The notes under the pieces are model-generated. The model ran no database searches. It was given only the letters and a program-made list of their open reading frames with translations, and had not been told where the DNA came from. A program made the translations under genes and the position numbers. A stretch of DNA of 56,810 nt, taken from NCBI GenBank assembly GCA_043748535.1, contig JAYTMY010000075.1, positions 1-56,810 on the forward strand, written 5' to 3'. Positions 33,212 through 41,865 of the stretch are shown piece by piece. Numbering within the stretch: position 1 is the stretch's first letter; each line of letters opens with the position of its first letter. Source of the stretch: CAMCSH01 sp043748535 (GTDB lineage Bacteria; Verrucomicrobiota; Lentisphaeria; Lentisphaerales; Lentisphaeraceae).

Positions 33212-35572
33212 ATGGCTATTGTAAGGCCGCATCATCAACAGCCCAGGGCGGCCTCCGTGAAATTTCAGTGCGTCTTCTGCCTCTCGCCTTATAAGGTCAG
33301 CGCGCTCGATTTGGGTAACCAGATCGACTGCCCGAGCTGTTCCCGCAAGGTGGCGGTGCCGCGGCGTTCCTTCGACCGAGGTCGTGTCATCGACGACTTT
33401 CTGATCGAAAGGGTCATCGGTTCCGGCGGCATGGGTACGGTGTATCTGGTCAAGCAAATCTCGCTCGACCGCCCGGCGGCGCTCAAAATCCTTGCCCGGC
33501 GCTTCTCCGGCGACCCGAAGTTCCGCCAGGACTTCCTTGCCGAAGCCCGCGTCGTCTCCGGCATGATCCACCAAAACCTGGTCCAGACCTATGCCTTCGG
33601 CGAAGACGATGGCGACCTTTACATGGCGATGGAATATGTTGAAGGAGTCTCCCTTGGCGACCGCCTCGAAAACGAAACCCGCCTTGCCGCAGAAGAAGCT
33701 CTGGACGTCATTCAGCAGGTTGCCGAAGGCCTGCACTTCGCCTGGAACAACGCCAAGATGATCCACCGCGACATCAAGCCGGACAACATCCTGCTGATGG
33801 CCGATGGCACCGCCAAACTCACCGACATGGGCCTCGCCCGCCGCCAGGAAGACCTCGAAAATGTCACCGAGATCTCAGGCACACCCGCCTACATGAACCC
33901 TGAGCAATTCATGCGTCAGCCGATGGACTGCCGGGCCGACATTTATTCGCTCGGCGTCTGTCTCTACCACGGCATCATGGGGCGCCTGCCCTTCGACGCC
34001 GGCGCGGTCAAAGAACTGGCCCGCCAGCATATCCAAGATGACGTCAGTTTCCCGGACAAAACCGTCGACATCGCGCCCGAGATGAAGCGCTTGATCAAGC
34101 GCATGATGATGAAGGACCGCAGTCAGCGCCACAGCGATTATGAAGAGCTGCTGCAGGATATTTACAACCTCCGGGTCAAGATCAGCGGGACTCGTCCGGT
34201 GCCGGGGATTCATACGGTTTCGATCAACCGCCGCCAGTTCATGGGGGCCGAGCTGCGCCGCAAAAATGCCTCCTCTTCCTCCTCGGCCACGGGCGGCCAC
34301 CCGGCGATCCAAGGACCTTCACTCGATTTGCCGCGCCGCAAAGTCAGCTCGCTGGCCGCCAATACCGACCGTTTCCCGACTTCAACCCCGATGGAAGGAC
34401 GGCGCTCGCTCGGTCTCGGCACCCTTCTGTTGGCCAATATCGCCACGGTCGCTGCCGCCGCTGCCGCCGTCTACCTAGCGATCAAAGCCGAGCGTCCCGC
34501 CAGCGATTACCAGCGTCGATCGGAAGCTCTCTACGAATCCTGGAAAGTCGGCCAACAAGGCAGCGACCTCGCCGCCATTGAGGCGAAACGCCTGGAAGCC
34601 AATTTTCCGCTGCAAGGGACGGTCGGCGATCACCGCAGCCGCGCCGCCCTCCTGGAAATCCGGCTCCTCGCCAGCGAGGCCAGCCTGCGCAGTGCTCAGG
34701 TCGCGGCAGAAAGTCGCAACAAGGAACAACTCGTCATCCTCGAAGAACGCAGCCGGGATGTCAAAACCTTGTCCGAAGAAGTCGTCGCCCTCCGCACCGA
34801 AATTGAAGCTCTCCGCGGCGCTTCACGCCTGAGCAGTAACCTGAGCAGTGTGCCGAGCATTGCCGAAGTCGCTCCGGCTGCCTCTGCCGATCCGCAGCAG
34901 ACTGCTTGGGATGACGCCCGCGCGGTCCGCATCCTCTGGCGCGAGCGACTGCGCAGCACCGCCGTCACCATGATCGCCGAAGCCAGTGCCGGCCGCATGG
35001 ATGGCGCCCGCCTCGCTGCGGATACTCTTAGCCGCAAAATGCCCGGCACCTACGCCGTCGAAGCCGGCATGCTCACCGAAGCCTGCGACGACGCCAATAA
35101 CTTTCTGTCCCGACTCGCGGAGGCCATCACCCCTGGGCTGGCCATCAGTCTCAACGGATCGATCCGGACCGTCAAGAGCACCTACCCGCTGACCTTGGAA
35201 CTGATCATGGATGACGGCTCCGTTTTGCGTCTGCGCGAAGCTCAAGCGGCCGACATTCTCGCACTTTTCCAGCGCCTGACGGTGACGACTCCGGAGTTCC
35301 GTCGTCAAGCCGCCTGCTGGGCCGCCTTCCGCGCCGAATTCGCCACTGCCCGCCGCCTCCAGCCAGATAACCAGGCGGTCGAACTGTTCTCCATCGCCTG
35401 GGTCGAAAGCCGCATCGATGAACTCGCCAAACTGGCCCGCAAGGACAGTCGCCAGGCGGAAATCCTCGGCGCCCGCCTCCTCGCCGCTATCCGCGATTCC
35501 GCCGAAACCAGCGAGCTCCGTAGCCGCATCAGCGCCATCATGGGCGACTCGGCGATCAAGGGGATCAAGTGA
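33212..35572 (+). CDS. Zinc-ribbon Ser/Thr kinase with periplasmic region
   Basis: The protein has 786 residues from ATG 33212 (MAIVRPHHQQ). A zinc ribbon opens it ('FQCVFCLSPYK', then 'CPSCSRKV'). The kinase domain follows at about 60-335 with 'GSGGMGTVYL', the lysine in 'AALKIL', the catalytic loop 'HRDIKPDNILL', 'DMGLAR' in place of DFG and 'YMNPEQF' in place of APE. The activation and catalytic residues are intact, unlike in the kinase at 14476. A membrane segment lies at about 402-424. The C-terminal 360 residues contain a coiled coil ('NKEQLVILEERSRDVKTLSE') and an all-helical domain. Target unknown. The stop at 35572 directly abuts the 11-bp repeat array. Confidence 0.88.
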   Translation: MAIVRPHHQQPRAASVKFQCVFCLSPYKVSALDLGNQIDCPSCSRKVAVPRRSFDRGRVIDDFLIERVIGSGGMGTVYLVKQISLDRPAALKILARRFSGDPKFRQDFLAEARVVSGMIHQNLVQTYAFGEDDGDLYMAMEYVEGVSLGDRLENETRLAAEEALDVIQQVAEGLHFAWNNAKMIHRDIKPDNILLMADGTAKLTDMGLARRQEDLENVTEISGTPAYMNPEQFMRQPMDCRADIYSLGVCLYHGIMGRLPFDAGAVKELARQHIQDDVSFPDKTVDIAPEMKRLIKRMMMKDRSQRHSDYEELLQDIYNLRVKISGTRPVPGIHTVSINRRQFMGAELRRKNASSSSSATGGHPAIQGPSLDLPRRKVSSLAANTDRFPTSTPMEGRRSLGLGTLLLANIATVAAAAAAVYLAIKAERPASDYQRRSEALYESWKVGQQGSDLAAIEAKRLEANFPLQGTVGDHRSRAALLEIRLLASEASLRSAQVAAESRNKEQLVILEERSRDVKTLSEEVVALRTEIEALRGASRLSSNLSSVPSIAEVAPAASADPQQTAWDDARAVRILWRERLRSTAVTMIAEASAGRMDGARLAADTLSRKMPGTYAVEAGMLTEACDDANNFLSRLAEAITPGLAISLNGSIRTVKSTYPLTLELIMDDGSVLRLREAQAADILALFQRLTVTTPEFRRQAACWAAFRAEFATARRLQPDNQAVELFSIAWVESRIDELAKLARKDSRQAEILGARLLAAIRDSAETSELRSRISAIMGDSAIKGIK

Positions 35573-35578
35573 GGAACT

Positions 35579-35647
35579 GGGACACGACTGGGACACAGTT
35601 GGGACACAGTTGGGACACAGTTGGGACACAGTTGGGACACGACTGGG
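35579..35647. repeat. 11-bp tandem array (GGGACAC family), six full copies
   Basis: GGGACAC starts at 35579, 35590, 35601, 35612, 35623 and 35634, with a partial copy at 35645, always 11 bp apart. The array begins 7 bp after the kinase stop codon. The first two units are identical in order to those of the array at 10361. Confidence 0.9.
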
Positions 35648-35657
35648 TGATTAATTC

Positions 35658-35969
35658 ATGAGCGACGAAGACTCCAGTGGTGCAAAACCAATAGCTCCCG
35701 CCAGGTCGCGTTCACTCACTGCATTTACCCTTTGCAATCTTGCAGCGGTCATAATTGGTGTAGGATTGGTGTACGTGTTGGAGGGCCCGTTGGTATTCGT
35801 AACCCCGATGTATTGGTTTTTGTGCCCATTATTGGCTCTGGTCGGCGCATTTTTGTTCAAGGGTCTGCGGATTGTTGCCGCTGTGGCTCTCTGGGCATTC
35901 ATCTGGGGCGGAGGATTCCTTTTGGAGGCGATGATTTTTCTAAAAAATCTCGACAAGCTATGGCGATAG
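35658..35969 (+). CDS. Small membrane protein, three or so helices
   Basis: This 103-residue protein starts at ATG 35658, immediately after the repeat array. A short polar N terminus (MSDEDSSGAKPIAPARSRSL) precedes hydrophobic segments at about 20-43, 48-66 and 70-92. No conserved motif is evident. There is no clear ribosome site before the ATG, so expression may depend on readthrough from the kinase gene. Real gene status is likely from the coherent membrane topology, but function is unknown. Confidence 0.45.
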   Translation: MSDEDSSGAKPIAPARSRSLTAFTLCNLAAVIIGVGLVYVLEGPLVFVTPMYWFLCPLLALVGAFLFKGLRIVAAVALWAFIWGGGFLLEAMIFLKNLDKLWR

Positions 35970-36077
35970 GCAGCTGAGCCCACCAAGGCCCCAAGATCGC
36001 TTTTGATTACTTTGCTCAATGACGGTTTCAAACGGCTTCATCGAAGCTAAATTGCCAGCCTTCCAAAGGATGACCCC

Positions 36078-38375
36078 ATGAGCGACGACATCACACCCGA
36101 CAAGAATTCCCGCTTCCTGCCTTCTCCCGGTGAGGAGAGCGGCTCGCACCTCAACCGGATGATGACCGGCCACTTCCTCGAATACGCCTCCTATGTCATC
36201 CGCGACCGCGCCATCCCTGACGTCGACGACGGTCTCAAGCCGGTTCAGCGCCGCATTCTCCACACCCTCTTCCGCGCCGACGACGGCAAGTTCCACAAGG
36301 TCGCCAACATGGTCGGCGCCTGCATGGCCTTCCACCCCCACGGCGACACCTCGATATACGGCGCCCTCGTCACCCTCGCCAACAAAGATTTCTTCCTCGA
36401 GAAACAGGGGAATTTCGGCAACATCGTCACCGGCGACGCCGCCTCCGCCGCGCGTTACATCGAGACCCGTTTGACGCCGCTAGCCCGCGAAGTCCTCTTC
36501 AATCCCGAGCTCACCGTCTACACCGACTCCTACGACGGCCGCAACCAGGAGCCGGTCGCCATTCCCGCCAAGGTCCCGGCCTTGCTGATGATGGGCGCCG
36601 ACGGCATCGCCGTAGGCATGGCCACCCGCATCCTGCCGCATAACTTCGGCGAGCTCATCGACGCCCAGATCGACATCCTTCGCGGCCGCCGCTTCACCCT
36701 CGTCCCCGACTTCATCACCGGCGGTCTGATGGACGCCAGCCTCTACGATCTCGGCCGCGGCAAGATCTCGGTCCGCGCCAAGATCGACAAGATCAACGAC
36801 AAGACCATCGTCATCCGCGAAGTGCCGCCCGGCGTCACCACCGAAAGTCTCATCGCCTCGATCGAAGAAGCCGAACGCAACGGCAAGATCAAGATCGCCG
36901 CGATCAACGACTACACCACCGAATCGGCCGAGATCGAGCTGCAGCTGCCGCGCGGCGTCGAAGCCGCCTGGGCCATCGAAGCGCTCTACGCCTTCACCGA
37001 CTGCCAGGTCAGCCTGAGCCCGAACATGGTCGTCATCCGCGACAACCAGCCGGTCGAAATGCACGTCGGCGAAGTTCTCCATCACAACACCCAGCGCCTC
37101 GTCGACAACCTCCGTCGCGAGCTCGAAATCGAAATCAACAAGCTCGATGAACGCTGGCACGGCAAGTCGCTCGAACGCCTCTTCATCGAGAACCGTATCT
37201 ACAAAAAGATCGAGGAGTGCCGCAGCGCCGCCGCCGTCCTCAAGGCCGTGCACGATGGCTTGAAACCCTTTCTGCCCCAGCTCCGCCGCAGCGTCAGCGA
37301 CGAAGATGTCGACAACCTCCTGAAAATCCCGATCCGCCGGATCTCGCTTTTCGACATGGAGCGCAACCGTGCCGAGATCGCCGATATCGATATTCGCATC
37401 GCCGCCGCCCAGCTCAAGCTGCGCGACATGAAGGCCACGACCATCACTTTCCTCAAAGACATCCGCAAGCGCTACGCTGACAAATTCCCCCGCCGCACCC
37501 AGATCACCAGGATCAACAAGGTCGACGTCAAGCACATCTCCCTCGCCAACCTGAAGGTCGGTTTCGACCGCAAGACCGGCTACCTCGGCACCGGCGTCCA
37601 CGGCGCCGATGTCCTCAAGGTTTCCGAGTACGACCGCCTCGTGGTGATCATGAAAGACGGCACTTTCAAAGTCGTGCCGGTGCCCGACGGCAAGGTCTTC
37701 TTCGGCAAGATCGAAGACGTCTTCATCTCCGACAAGGAGCGCGTCTACTCCTTGGTTTACCGCGATGCCGAGACCGGTCTTTCCTGGGCCAAAAGGATTC
37801 GTATCGACGCCTTCATCATGGACCGCGAATACCGTCTTTTCCCCGAGGACTGCAAGCTCGAGCTTCTCGCCACCAACACCGGCATCGTCCTCGATTGTGA
37901 ACTGGAAGACACCCTGCGCCTGCGCGACCAGGTCTGCGAGCTCACCTTCGACGATATCGAGCTGTCCAAGGCCGGCACCCGCGGCATCAAGATTTCCAAC
38001 CGTCCGGTCGAGAAGATGCGCATGCGCAAGCGCGGCTCAGACCAGGATGTCGCCATCGCCCGCGAGCAGGAGCAGCAGCGCAAGCCCCGTCTGCGCGAGC
38101 AGGACGAAGACGAGAATGCCGAGGACGACGAAGCCGGCCTGCCCGAAGGCCAAGGCTGGAAGGCACCGCTTATCCGCTTCATCCCTCCCGAAGGCTACGA
38201 AACTCCCTTGGTCCTTGAATCCCAAAACCGCCCCGCCCCGGTCGAAGAAGAAGCGCCAAAACGCGGCCGCCGCAAAGCCGTCGAAGCCGAGCCCGAACCC
38301 GAACCTGAGGACGAAGCGCCCAAGCGTCGCGGTCGTCGCAAAAATGACGATGGTTCGCAGCCGATGTTGTTCTGA
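36078..38375 (+). CDS. parC: Type IIA topoisomerase subunit A (topoisomerase IV-like)
   Basis: This 765-residue protein carries the DNA-breaking tyrosine, Tyr127 in 'AARYIETRL', with the upstream 'DGLKPVQRRIL' and 'HPHGDTSIY' motifs. The C-terminal region (about 510-700) is a shortened beta-pinwheel, followed by an acidic/basic tail ending 'KRRGRRKNDDGSQPMLF'. The length is less than typical GyrA (about 850 or more) and the classical GyrA box is not evident, which favours ParC. A definite choice between ParC and a second GyrA needs comparison with the rest of the genome. It acts with ParE, not present here. ATG 36078 follows AAAGGA. Confidence 0.85.
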   Translation: MSDDITPDKNSRFLPSPGEESGSHLNRMMTGHFLEYASYVIRDRAIPDVDDGLKPVQRRILHTLFRADDGKFHKVANMVGACMAFHPHGDTSIYGALVTLANKDFFLEKQGNFGNIVTGDAASAARYIETRLTPLAREVLFNPELTVYTDSYDGRNQEPVAIPAKVPALLMMGADGIAVGMATRILPHNFGELIDAQIDILRGRRFTLVPDFITGGLMDASLYDLGRGKISVRAKIDKINDKTIVIREVPPGVTTESLIASIEEAERNGKIKIAAINDYTTESAEIELQLPRGVEAAWAIEALYAFTDCQVSLSPNMVVIRDNQPVEMHVGEVLHHNTQRLVDNLRRELEIEINKLDERWHGKSLERLFIENRIYKKIEECRSAAAVLKAVHDGLKPFLPQLRRSVSDEDVDNLLKIPIRRISLFDMERNRAEIADIDIRIAAAQLKLRDMKATTITFLKDIRKRYADKFPRRTQITRINKVDVKHISLANLKVGFDRKTGYLGTGVHGADVLKVSEYDRLVVIMKDGTFKVVPVPDGKVFFGKIEDVFISDKERVYSLVYRDAETGLSWAKRIRIDAFIMDREYRLFPEDCKLELLATNTGIVLDCELEDTLRLRDQVCELTFDDIELSKAGTRGIKISNRPVEKMRMRKRGSDQDVAIAREQEQQRKPRLREQDEDENAEDDEAGLPEGQGWKAPLIRFIPPEGYETPLVLESQNRPAPVEEEAPKRGRRKAVEAEPEPEPEDEAPKRRGRRKNDDGSQPMLF

Positions 38376-38378
38376 TGC

Positions 38379-38415
38379 AAAAAACCGCCAGCCTCGAAAA
38401 AGGCTGGCGGTTTTT
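38379..38415 (+). terminator. Rho-independent terminator of parC
   Basis: CCGCCAGCCT and AGGCTGGCGG form a 10-bp stem around a six-base loop, followed by TTTTT, three bases after the parC stop. The A-run on the left makes it potentially bidirectional. Confidence 0.9.
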
Positions 38416-38583
38416 CGATTTCAAGATCTAAAAATGGCGCGAGGGAAGTCGTCATGAAAGAAGTCGCATCATAATAATCAAAAATAGATTACGAAGGATC
38501 TAGAGCAGTCGCGTTGGGCTCAGGACTGAAAGTTTAAACCCTCAAGAAGCTGCCTTGGCAGAGAAAGACCCATGTCAACGCCC

Positions 38584-38610
38584 TTGAACGCCGGGGCGCA
38601 AGGGTGTAAT
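38584..38610 (+). promoter_or_regulatory. Possible promoter of guaB
   Basis: In the 225-bp gene-free gap between the parC terminator and guaB, TTGAAC (38584-38589) and TGTAAT (38605-38610) lie 15 bp apart, a little short for a sigma-70 promoter. The start codon is at 38641. The rest of the gap shows no other signal. Confidence 0.3.
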
Positions 38611-38640
38611 TTGCTCGAATCATAACCGGAGATTGAGACC

Positions 38641-40137
38641 ATGAAGAACCCCCACGTGGATGCCCTTTTGGGCCGCGACCCTTACCTCGGCTTGACCTTT
38701 GACGACGTCAGCCTGGTGACCCAGTACGCCGACTTCCTGCCGCAAGATGCCAGCATCAAGTCGCGTTTCAGCCGCAACATTGAGCTCAATATCCCCTTTG
38801 TCAGTGCCGCGATGGACACCGTCACGGAAGCGCCGATGGCCATCGCCATCGCCCGTCTTGGCGGCATCGGCGTCCTTCACAAAAACATGTCAGCCAAGGC
38901 TCAGGCCGCCGAAGTCCGCAAGGTCAAGCTGCACTCCAACGGCCTGATTCAGCAGCCAGTGAGTTTCCGTGACAGCGACGACATCGCCACGGTTCTGCGC
39001 ACCAAACAGGAAAAAGGCCTGCCTTTCTCCGGCTTCCCGATCCTTGATGCCAATGACCGCGTCGTCGGCATTCTGACCGCTAAAGACCTGAAGTTCATCA
39101 CCGACCGCAAGGTTAGCGTCGCCTCTGTGATGACCGGCAAGCTGATCAGCGCCAGCGCTGGCACCACTTTGGAGCAAGCTTACAAAATCATGACCGAAGC
39201 CCGCATCGGCAAACTGCCCTTGCTTGACGACAAAGGCAATCTTGCCGGTCTCTACAGCTTCCACGATGTCCGCGCCTTGATGACCGGTTCGTCGAAACAA
39301 GAGAACCTTGACTCGCGCTATCAGCTGCGCGTCGCCGCCGCCATTTCCCCCTACGATTACGAACGCGCCGAAGCCCTCATCAATGCCGGCGTTGACGCCA
39401 TCACCATCGACACCGCCCACGGCCATTCGAAAGGTGTCGTCGACACCGTTCGTGAGCTGAAAAAACGCTATGGATCGAAAGTTGATGTGGTTGCCGGTAA
39501 CGTCGGCACCGGCGAAGGCGCGAAAGCGCTCGCTGACGCTGGCGCCGATGGCGTTAAGGTCGGTATCGGTCCCGGTTCGATCTGTACCACCCGCGTCGTC
39601 TGCGGCGTCGGCATCCCGCAGATCAGCGCCATCTGGACTGCCAGCCGCGCTCTTCCTCTCGACGTTCCGGTGATTGCCGATGGCGGCATCAAACAATCTG
39701 GCGATGTGCCCAAGGCAATAGCCGCCGGCGCCAGCGCAGTGATGATGGGCGGCCTGCTTGCCGCCACCGAAGAATCTCCGGGCGAAAAAGTCATGCACCA
39801 AGGGCGTCGCTTCGTCGTCTACCGCGGCATGGGTTCGCTAGAAGCGATGAAAGCTGGTCAAGGTTCACGCGAGCGCTACGGCCAAGGCGATGTCGAAGAT
39901 TCAAGCCAGCTGGTGCCCCAGGGCATTGAAGGCCAGGTCCCCTACCGCGGCACCGTCAGCAGCGTGCTGCACCAGTTCGCCGGCGGCCTGCGATTCAGCC
40001 TTGGCTACAACGGCGCTCGCAGCGTGGCAGAGCTGCAATCGAAAGCCAGAATGGTGCAGGTCACTTCCGCCGGTTTGCGTGAAGCGCACCCGCACGACAT
40101 TCAGATGATCCGGGATGCTCCCAACTACCGGAATTAA
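38641..40137 (+). CDS. guaB: Inosine-5'-monophosphate dehydrogenase
   Basis: This 498-residue enzyme oxidises IMP to XMP with NAD+, the first step of GMP synthesis. The catalytic cysteine is Cys315 in 'GPGSICTTRVV'. The flap contains 'GMGSLEAMKAGQGSRERYGQ' and a following acidic stretch. Two CBS domains are inserted at about residues 95-210, the usual bacterial architecture, which can bind adenine nucleotides for control. The N terminus ('LTFDDVSLVTQYADFLP') is typical. ATG 38641 is preceded by CGGAGA. The floA-like gene follows after 5 bp. Confidence 0.95.
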   Translation: MKNPHVDALLGRDPYLGLTFDDVSLVTQYADFLPQDASIKSRFSRNIELNIPFVSAAMDTVTEAPMAIAIARLGGIGVLHKNMSAKAQAAEVRKVKLHSNGLIQQPVSFRDSDDIATVLRTKQEKGLPFSGFPILDANDRVVGILTAKDLKFITDRKVSVASVMTGKLISASAGTTLEQAYKIMTEARIGKLPLLDDKGNLAGLYSFHDVRALMTGSSKQENLDSRYQLRVAAAISPYDYERAEALINAGVDAITIDTAHGHSKGVVDTVRELKKRYGSKVDVVAGNVGTGEGAKALADAGADGVKVGIGPGSICTTRVVCGVGIPQISAIWTASRALPLDVPVIADGGIKQSGDVPKAIAAGASAVMMGGLLAATEESPGEKVMHQGRRFVVYRGMGSLEAMKAGQGSRERYGQGDVEDSSQLVPQGIEGQVPYRGTVSSVLHQFAGGLRFSLGYNGARSVAELQSKARMVQVTSAGLREAHPHDIQMIRDAPNYRN

Positions 40138-40142
40138 ACTCC

Positions 40143-41096
40143 ATGCACTGGGCAATGATCATCGTCGGAATCCTTCTCATCGCCGGCATCGGGATCTTCC
40201 TGATGCCGGTGATCGGCACTTGGACTCAGGTTCTATCGAACGGCTTGAAAATCAGTTTGGCGGATCTGGTGATGATGCGTCTGCGCCAAATTAATGCCCA
40301 TCTCGTGGTTGACTCCTTGGTTAAACTCCAGCGTGCCGATGTCGAAGTCGACTCTTTTCGCTTGCAGGAACACATGCTTCGTGGTGGCGATTTAGCGGCG
40401 GTGGCTGAAGCGACGGTACAGGCTCATAAATCGAATATCGTGGTGACTTTCGAAGAGCTCTGCCGGATTGATTTGGCGGGGCGTGATGTACTTGCCGCCG
40501 TCGGTTCCTTTGTCCGCCCGGCGGTTCTGCAATGTCCGGAACCTCGTTCCGGCCAACGCCATATCGTCGGCGTCTGCAAAGACGGCATCAGAGTCGGCGT
40601 CGTGCTGCGTATGACCGTGCGCAGCGATGTCACTCGCTTGGTCGGCAGCGCCGGTGAGCGCACCGTGATTGCCCGCATGGGTGAAGCGGTGGTGCGCGCT
40701 CTGGGCAGTCAGGATGACCATCGCAATCTCGTCAAAAATCCTGGATTGATCAGCGAAGTGGTGCGGGAATCGGGAGTTGTCAGCGGCACCTGTTTTGAAG
40801 TGGTTTCCTGCGACGTCGCCGAGGTGACGATTCTCGACAACATCGGGGCCAAGTTGCAATCGCAGTTTTCCGAAGCCTTGAGCAAAGTGGCGGCGGCACG
40901 GGCTGAGGCCAAGCGGGCCGAGGCGGTGGCAACGCAGCAGGAAATGCAGGCGCGTATTGCCGAAATGCAGGCCCGTGTCGTGCTCTCCAGCGCTCGTTTG
41001 CCGGGGGCCGTTGGCGCCGCTTTACGCGAAGGAGGAGTGGGTCGACGAGGAAATGGACTGCCAGATCCTCGTGGACTTGCTCGAAGTGATGCTTGA
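40143..41096 (+). CDS. floA: Flotillin-like FloA protein
   Basis: This 317-residue protein has an N-terminal hydrophobic hairpin-like segment (about 3-26) and the FloA core. The core includes 'LVMMRLRQINAHLVVDSLVK', 'CRIDLAGRDVLAAVGSFVRP' and 'MTVRSDVTRLVGSAGERTVI'. The C-terminal coiled coil is rich in alanine and glutamate ('AAARAEAKRAEAVATQQEMQ'). FloA organises ordered membrane microdomains and associates with many membrane proteins. The last 20 residues differ from the usual 'VPLAMAEA' ending and may be a lineage extension. It follows guaB by 5 bp, an operon by spacing, though the functional link is unclear. Confidence 0.9.
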   Translation: MHWAMIIVGILLIAGIGIFLMPVIGTWTQVLSNGLKISLADLVMMRLRQINAHLVVDSLVKLQRADVEVDSFRLQEHMLRGGDLAAVAEATVQAHKSNIVVTFEELCRIDLAGRDVLAAVGSFVRPAVLQCPEPRSGQRHIVGVCKDGIRVGVVLRMTVRSDVTRLVGSAGERTVIARMGEAVVRALGSQDDHRNLVKNPGLISEVVRESGVVSGTCFEVVSCDVAEVTILDNIGAKLQSQFSEALSKVAAARAEAKRAEAVATQQEMQARIAEMQARVVLSSARLPGAVGAALREGGVGRRGNGLPDPRGLARSDA

Positions 41097-41120
41097 CCCC
41101 CGTCATAACTGAAGTACAGT
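41093..41120 (+). promoter_or_regulatory. Candidate promoter of the pilus-like operon
   Basis: TTGACC (41093-41098) and TACAGT (41115-41120) are 16 bp apart and lie at the very end of floA, 40 bp before the first start codon of the long operon. This is a reasonable but unproven sigma-70 match. Confidence 0.4.
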
Positions 41121-41160
41121 GACCAACTAGGTACGCCCGACACACATAAGGAGAATGCCG

Positions 41161-41850
41161 ATGAAGACTCTCATGCAGCTGATCGCTTTTGCGCTTCTTT
41201 TCCTCACCGCACCAGGCTTGTATGCCCAGGTCTCAAAAGAGCCCAAGGTCGAAATCACGGTAGACAGTCTTGAAATCAAAGAACTGGCCAATCCCGACCT
41301 CGGAGTGGATCGGATAGCCAAGGTCAATGGCATCTCGAAATGGCAAGTTCTGGTGGCGGAATATAACGTCAAGATCACTCCGGTTGGAAGCGCAAAGGAT
41401 CCCAAGACTTTGGAGACCGGCCTCTGGCTCGATGACGTCTCAATCACGTGGACCGCTCTCGGATTCAGCCCCAACAAATCAACCCTTTTCCGCAGCTCCT
41501 TCACCGAAAACTATCGGGGCGTCAAAGAAGGCAAAAATTATGCCTGCTGCCTGATCCATCCTAAAGATGTCGAACGGTACTTTGCCGAAGGCAAGAATCT
41601 TAAAGACCTGCTGGTCGATTTCCAGCTGCGGGTCAACGGGGTTTCGAAACTGGTCGAAAAGGGCCGCGTCTCTCCGGTCTATTTGGTCAACGGCCATAAA
41701 GCTGATAAGCTGCCCGCCGGCTATACCAAAGACACCTTCGTCAGGGAAGGCTTGACGGAAATCAAAAATCTCCTTATCTCCCGCGACCAGACTCCTTGGG
41801 AACACGCCCAGCAGGATGTCTTCCCACGCACCTTCCGCCGCGAAAACTGA
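41161..41850 (+). CDS. Secreted protein at the head of the pilus-like operon
   Basis: This 229-residue protein starts at ATG 41161, seven bases after AAGGAGA; the ATG at 41155 is too close to that site. The signal peptide is MKTLMQLIAFALLFLTAPGL. The mature part is predicted mainly beta ('VEITVDSLEIKEL', 'WLDDVSITWTALGFS', 'LVDFQLRVNGVSKLVEKGRV'), consistent with an immunoglobulin-like sandwich. From memory, Akkermansia Amuc_1102 occupies the same place at one end of a five-gene pilus-like locus and has a beta-sandwich fold, so this may be its counterpart. That match rests on position and general character, not on alignment. Confidence 0.65.
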   Translation: MKTLMQLIAFALLFLTAPGLYAQVSKEPKVEITVDSLEIKELANPDLGVDRIAKVNGISKWQVLVAEYNVKITPVGSAKDPKTLETGLWLDDVSITWTALGFSPNKSTLFRSSFTENYRGVKEGKNYACCLIHPKDVERYFAEGKNLKDLLVDFQLRVNGVSKLVEKGRVSPVYLVNGHKADKLPAGYTKDTFVREGLTEIKNLLISRDQTPWEHAQQDVFPRTFRREN

Positions 41851-41865
41851 TTCAAGGGGAAAACC

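Noticed and set aside
35579..35647. CRISPR array
   Set aside because: The units are 11 bp and directly tandem, without spacers. No cas genes are present.
36078..38375. GyrA
   Set aside because: Length, the absence of an evident GyrA box and the truncated C-terminal pinwheel favour ParC. It cannot be fully excluded without the rest of the genome.
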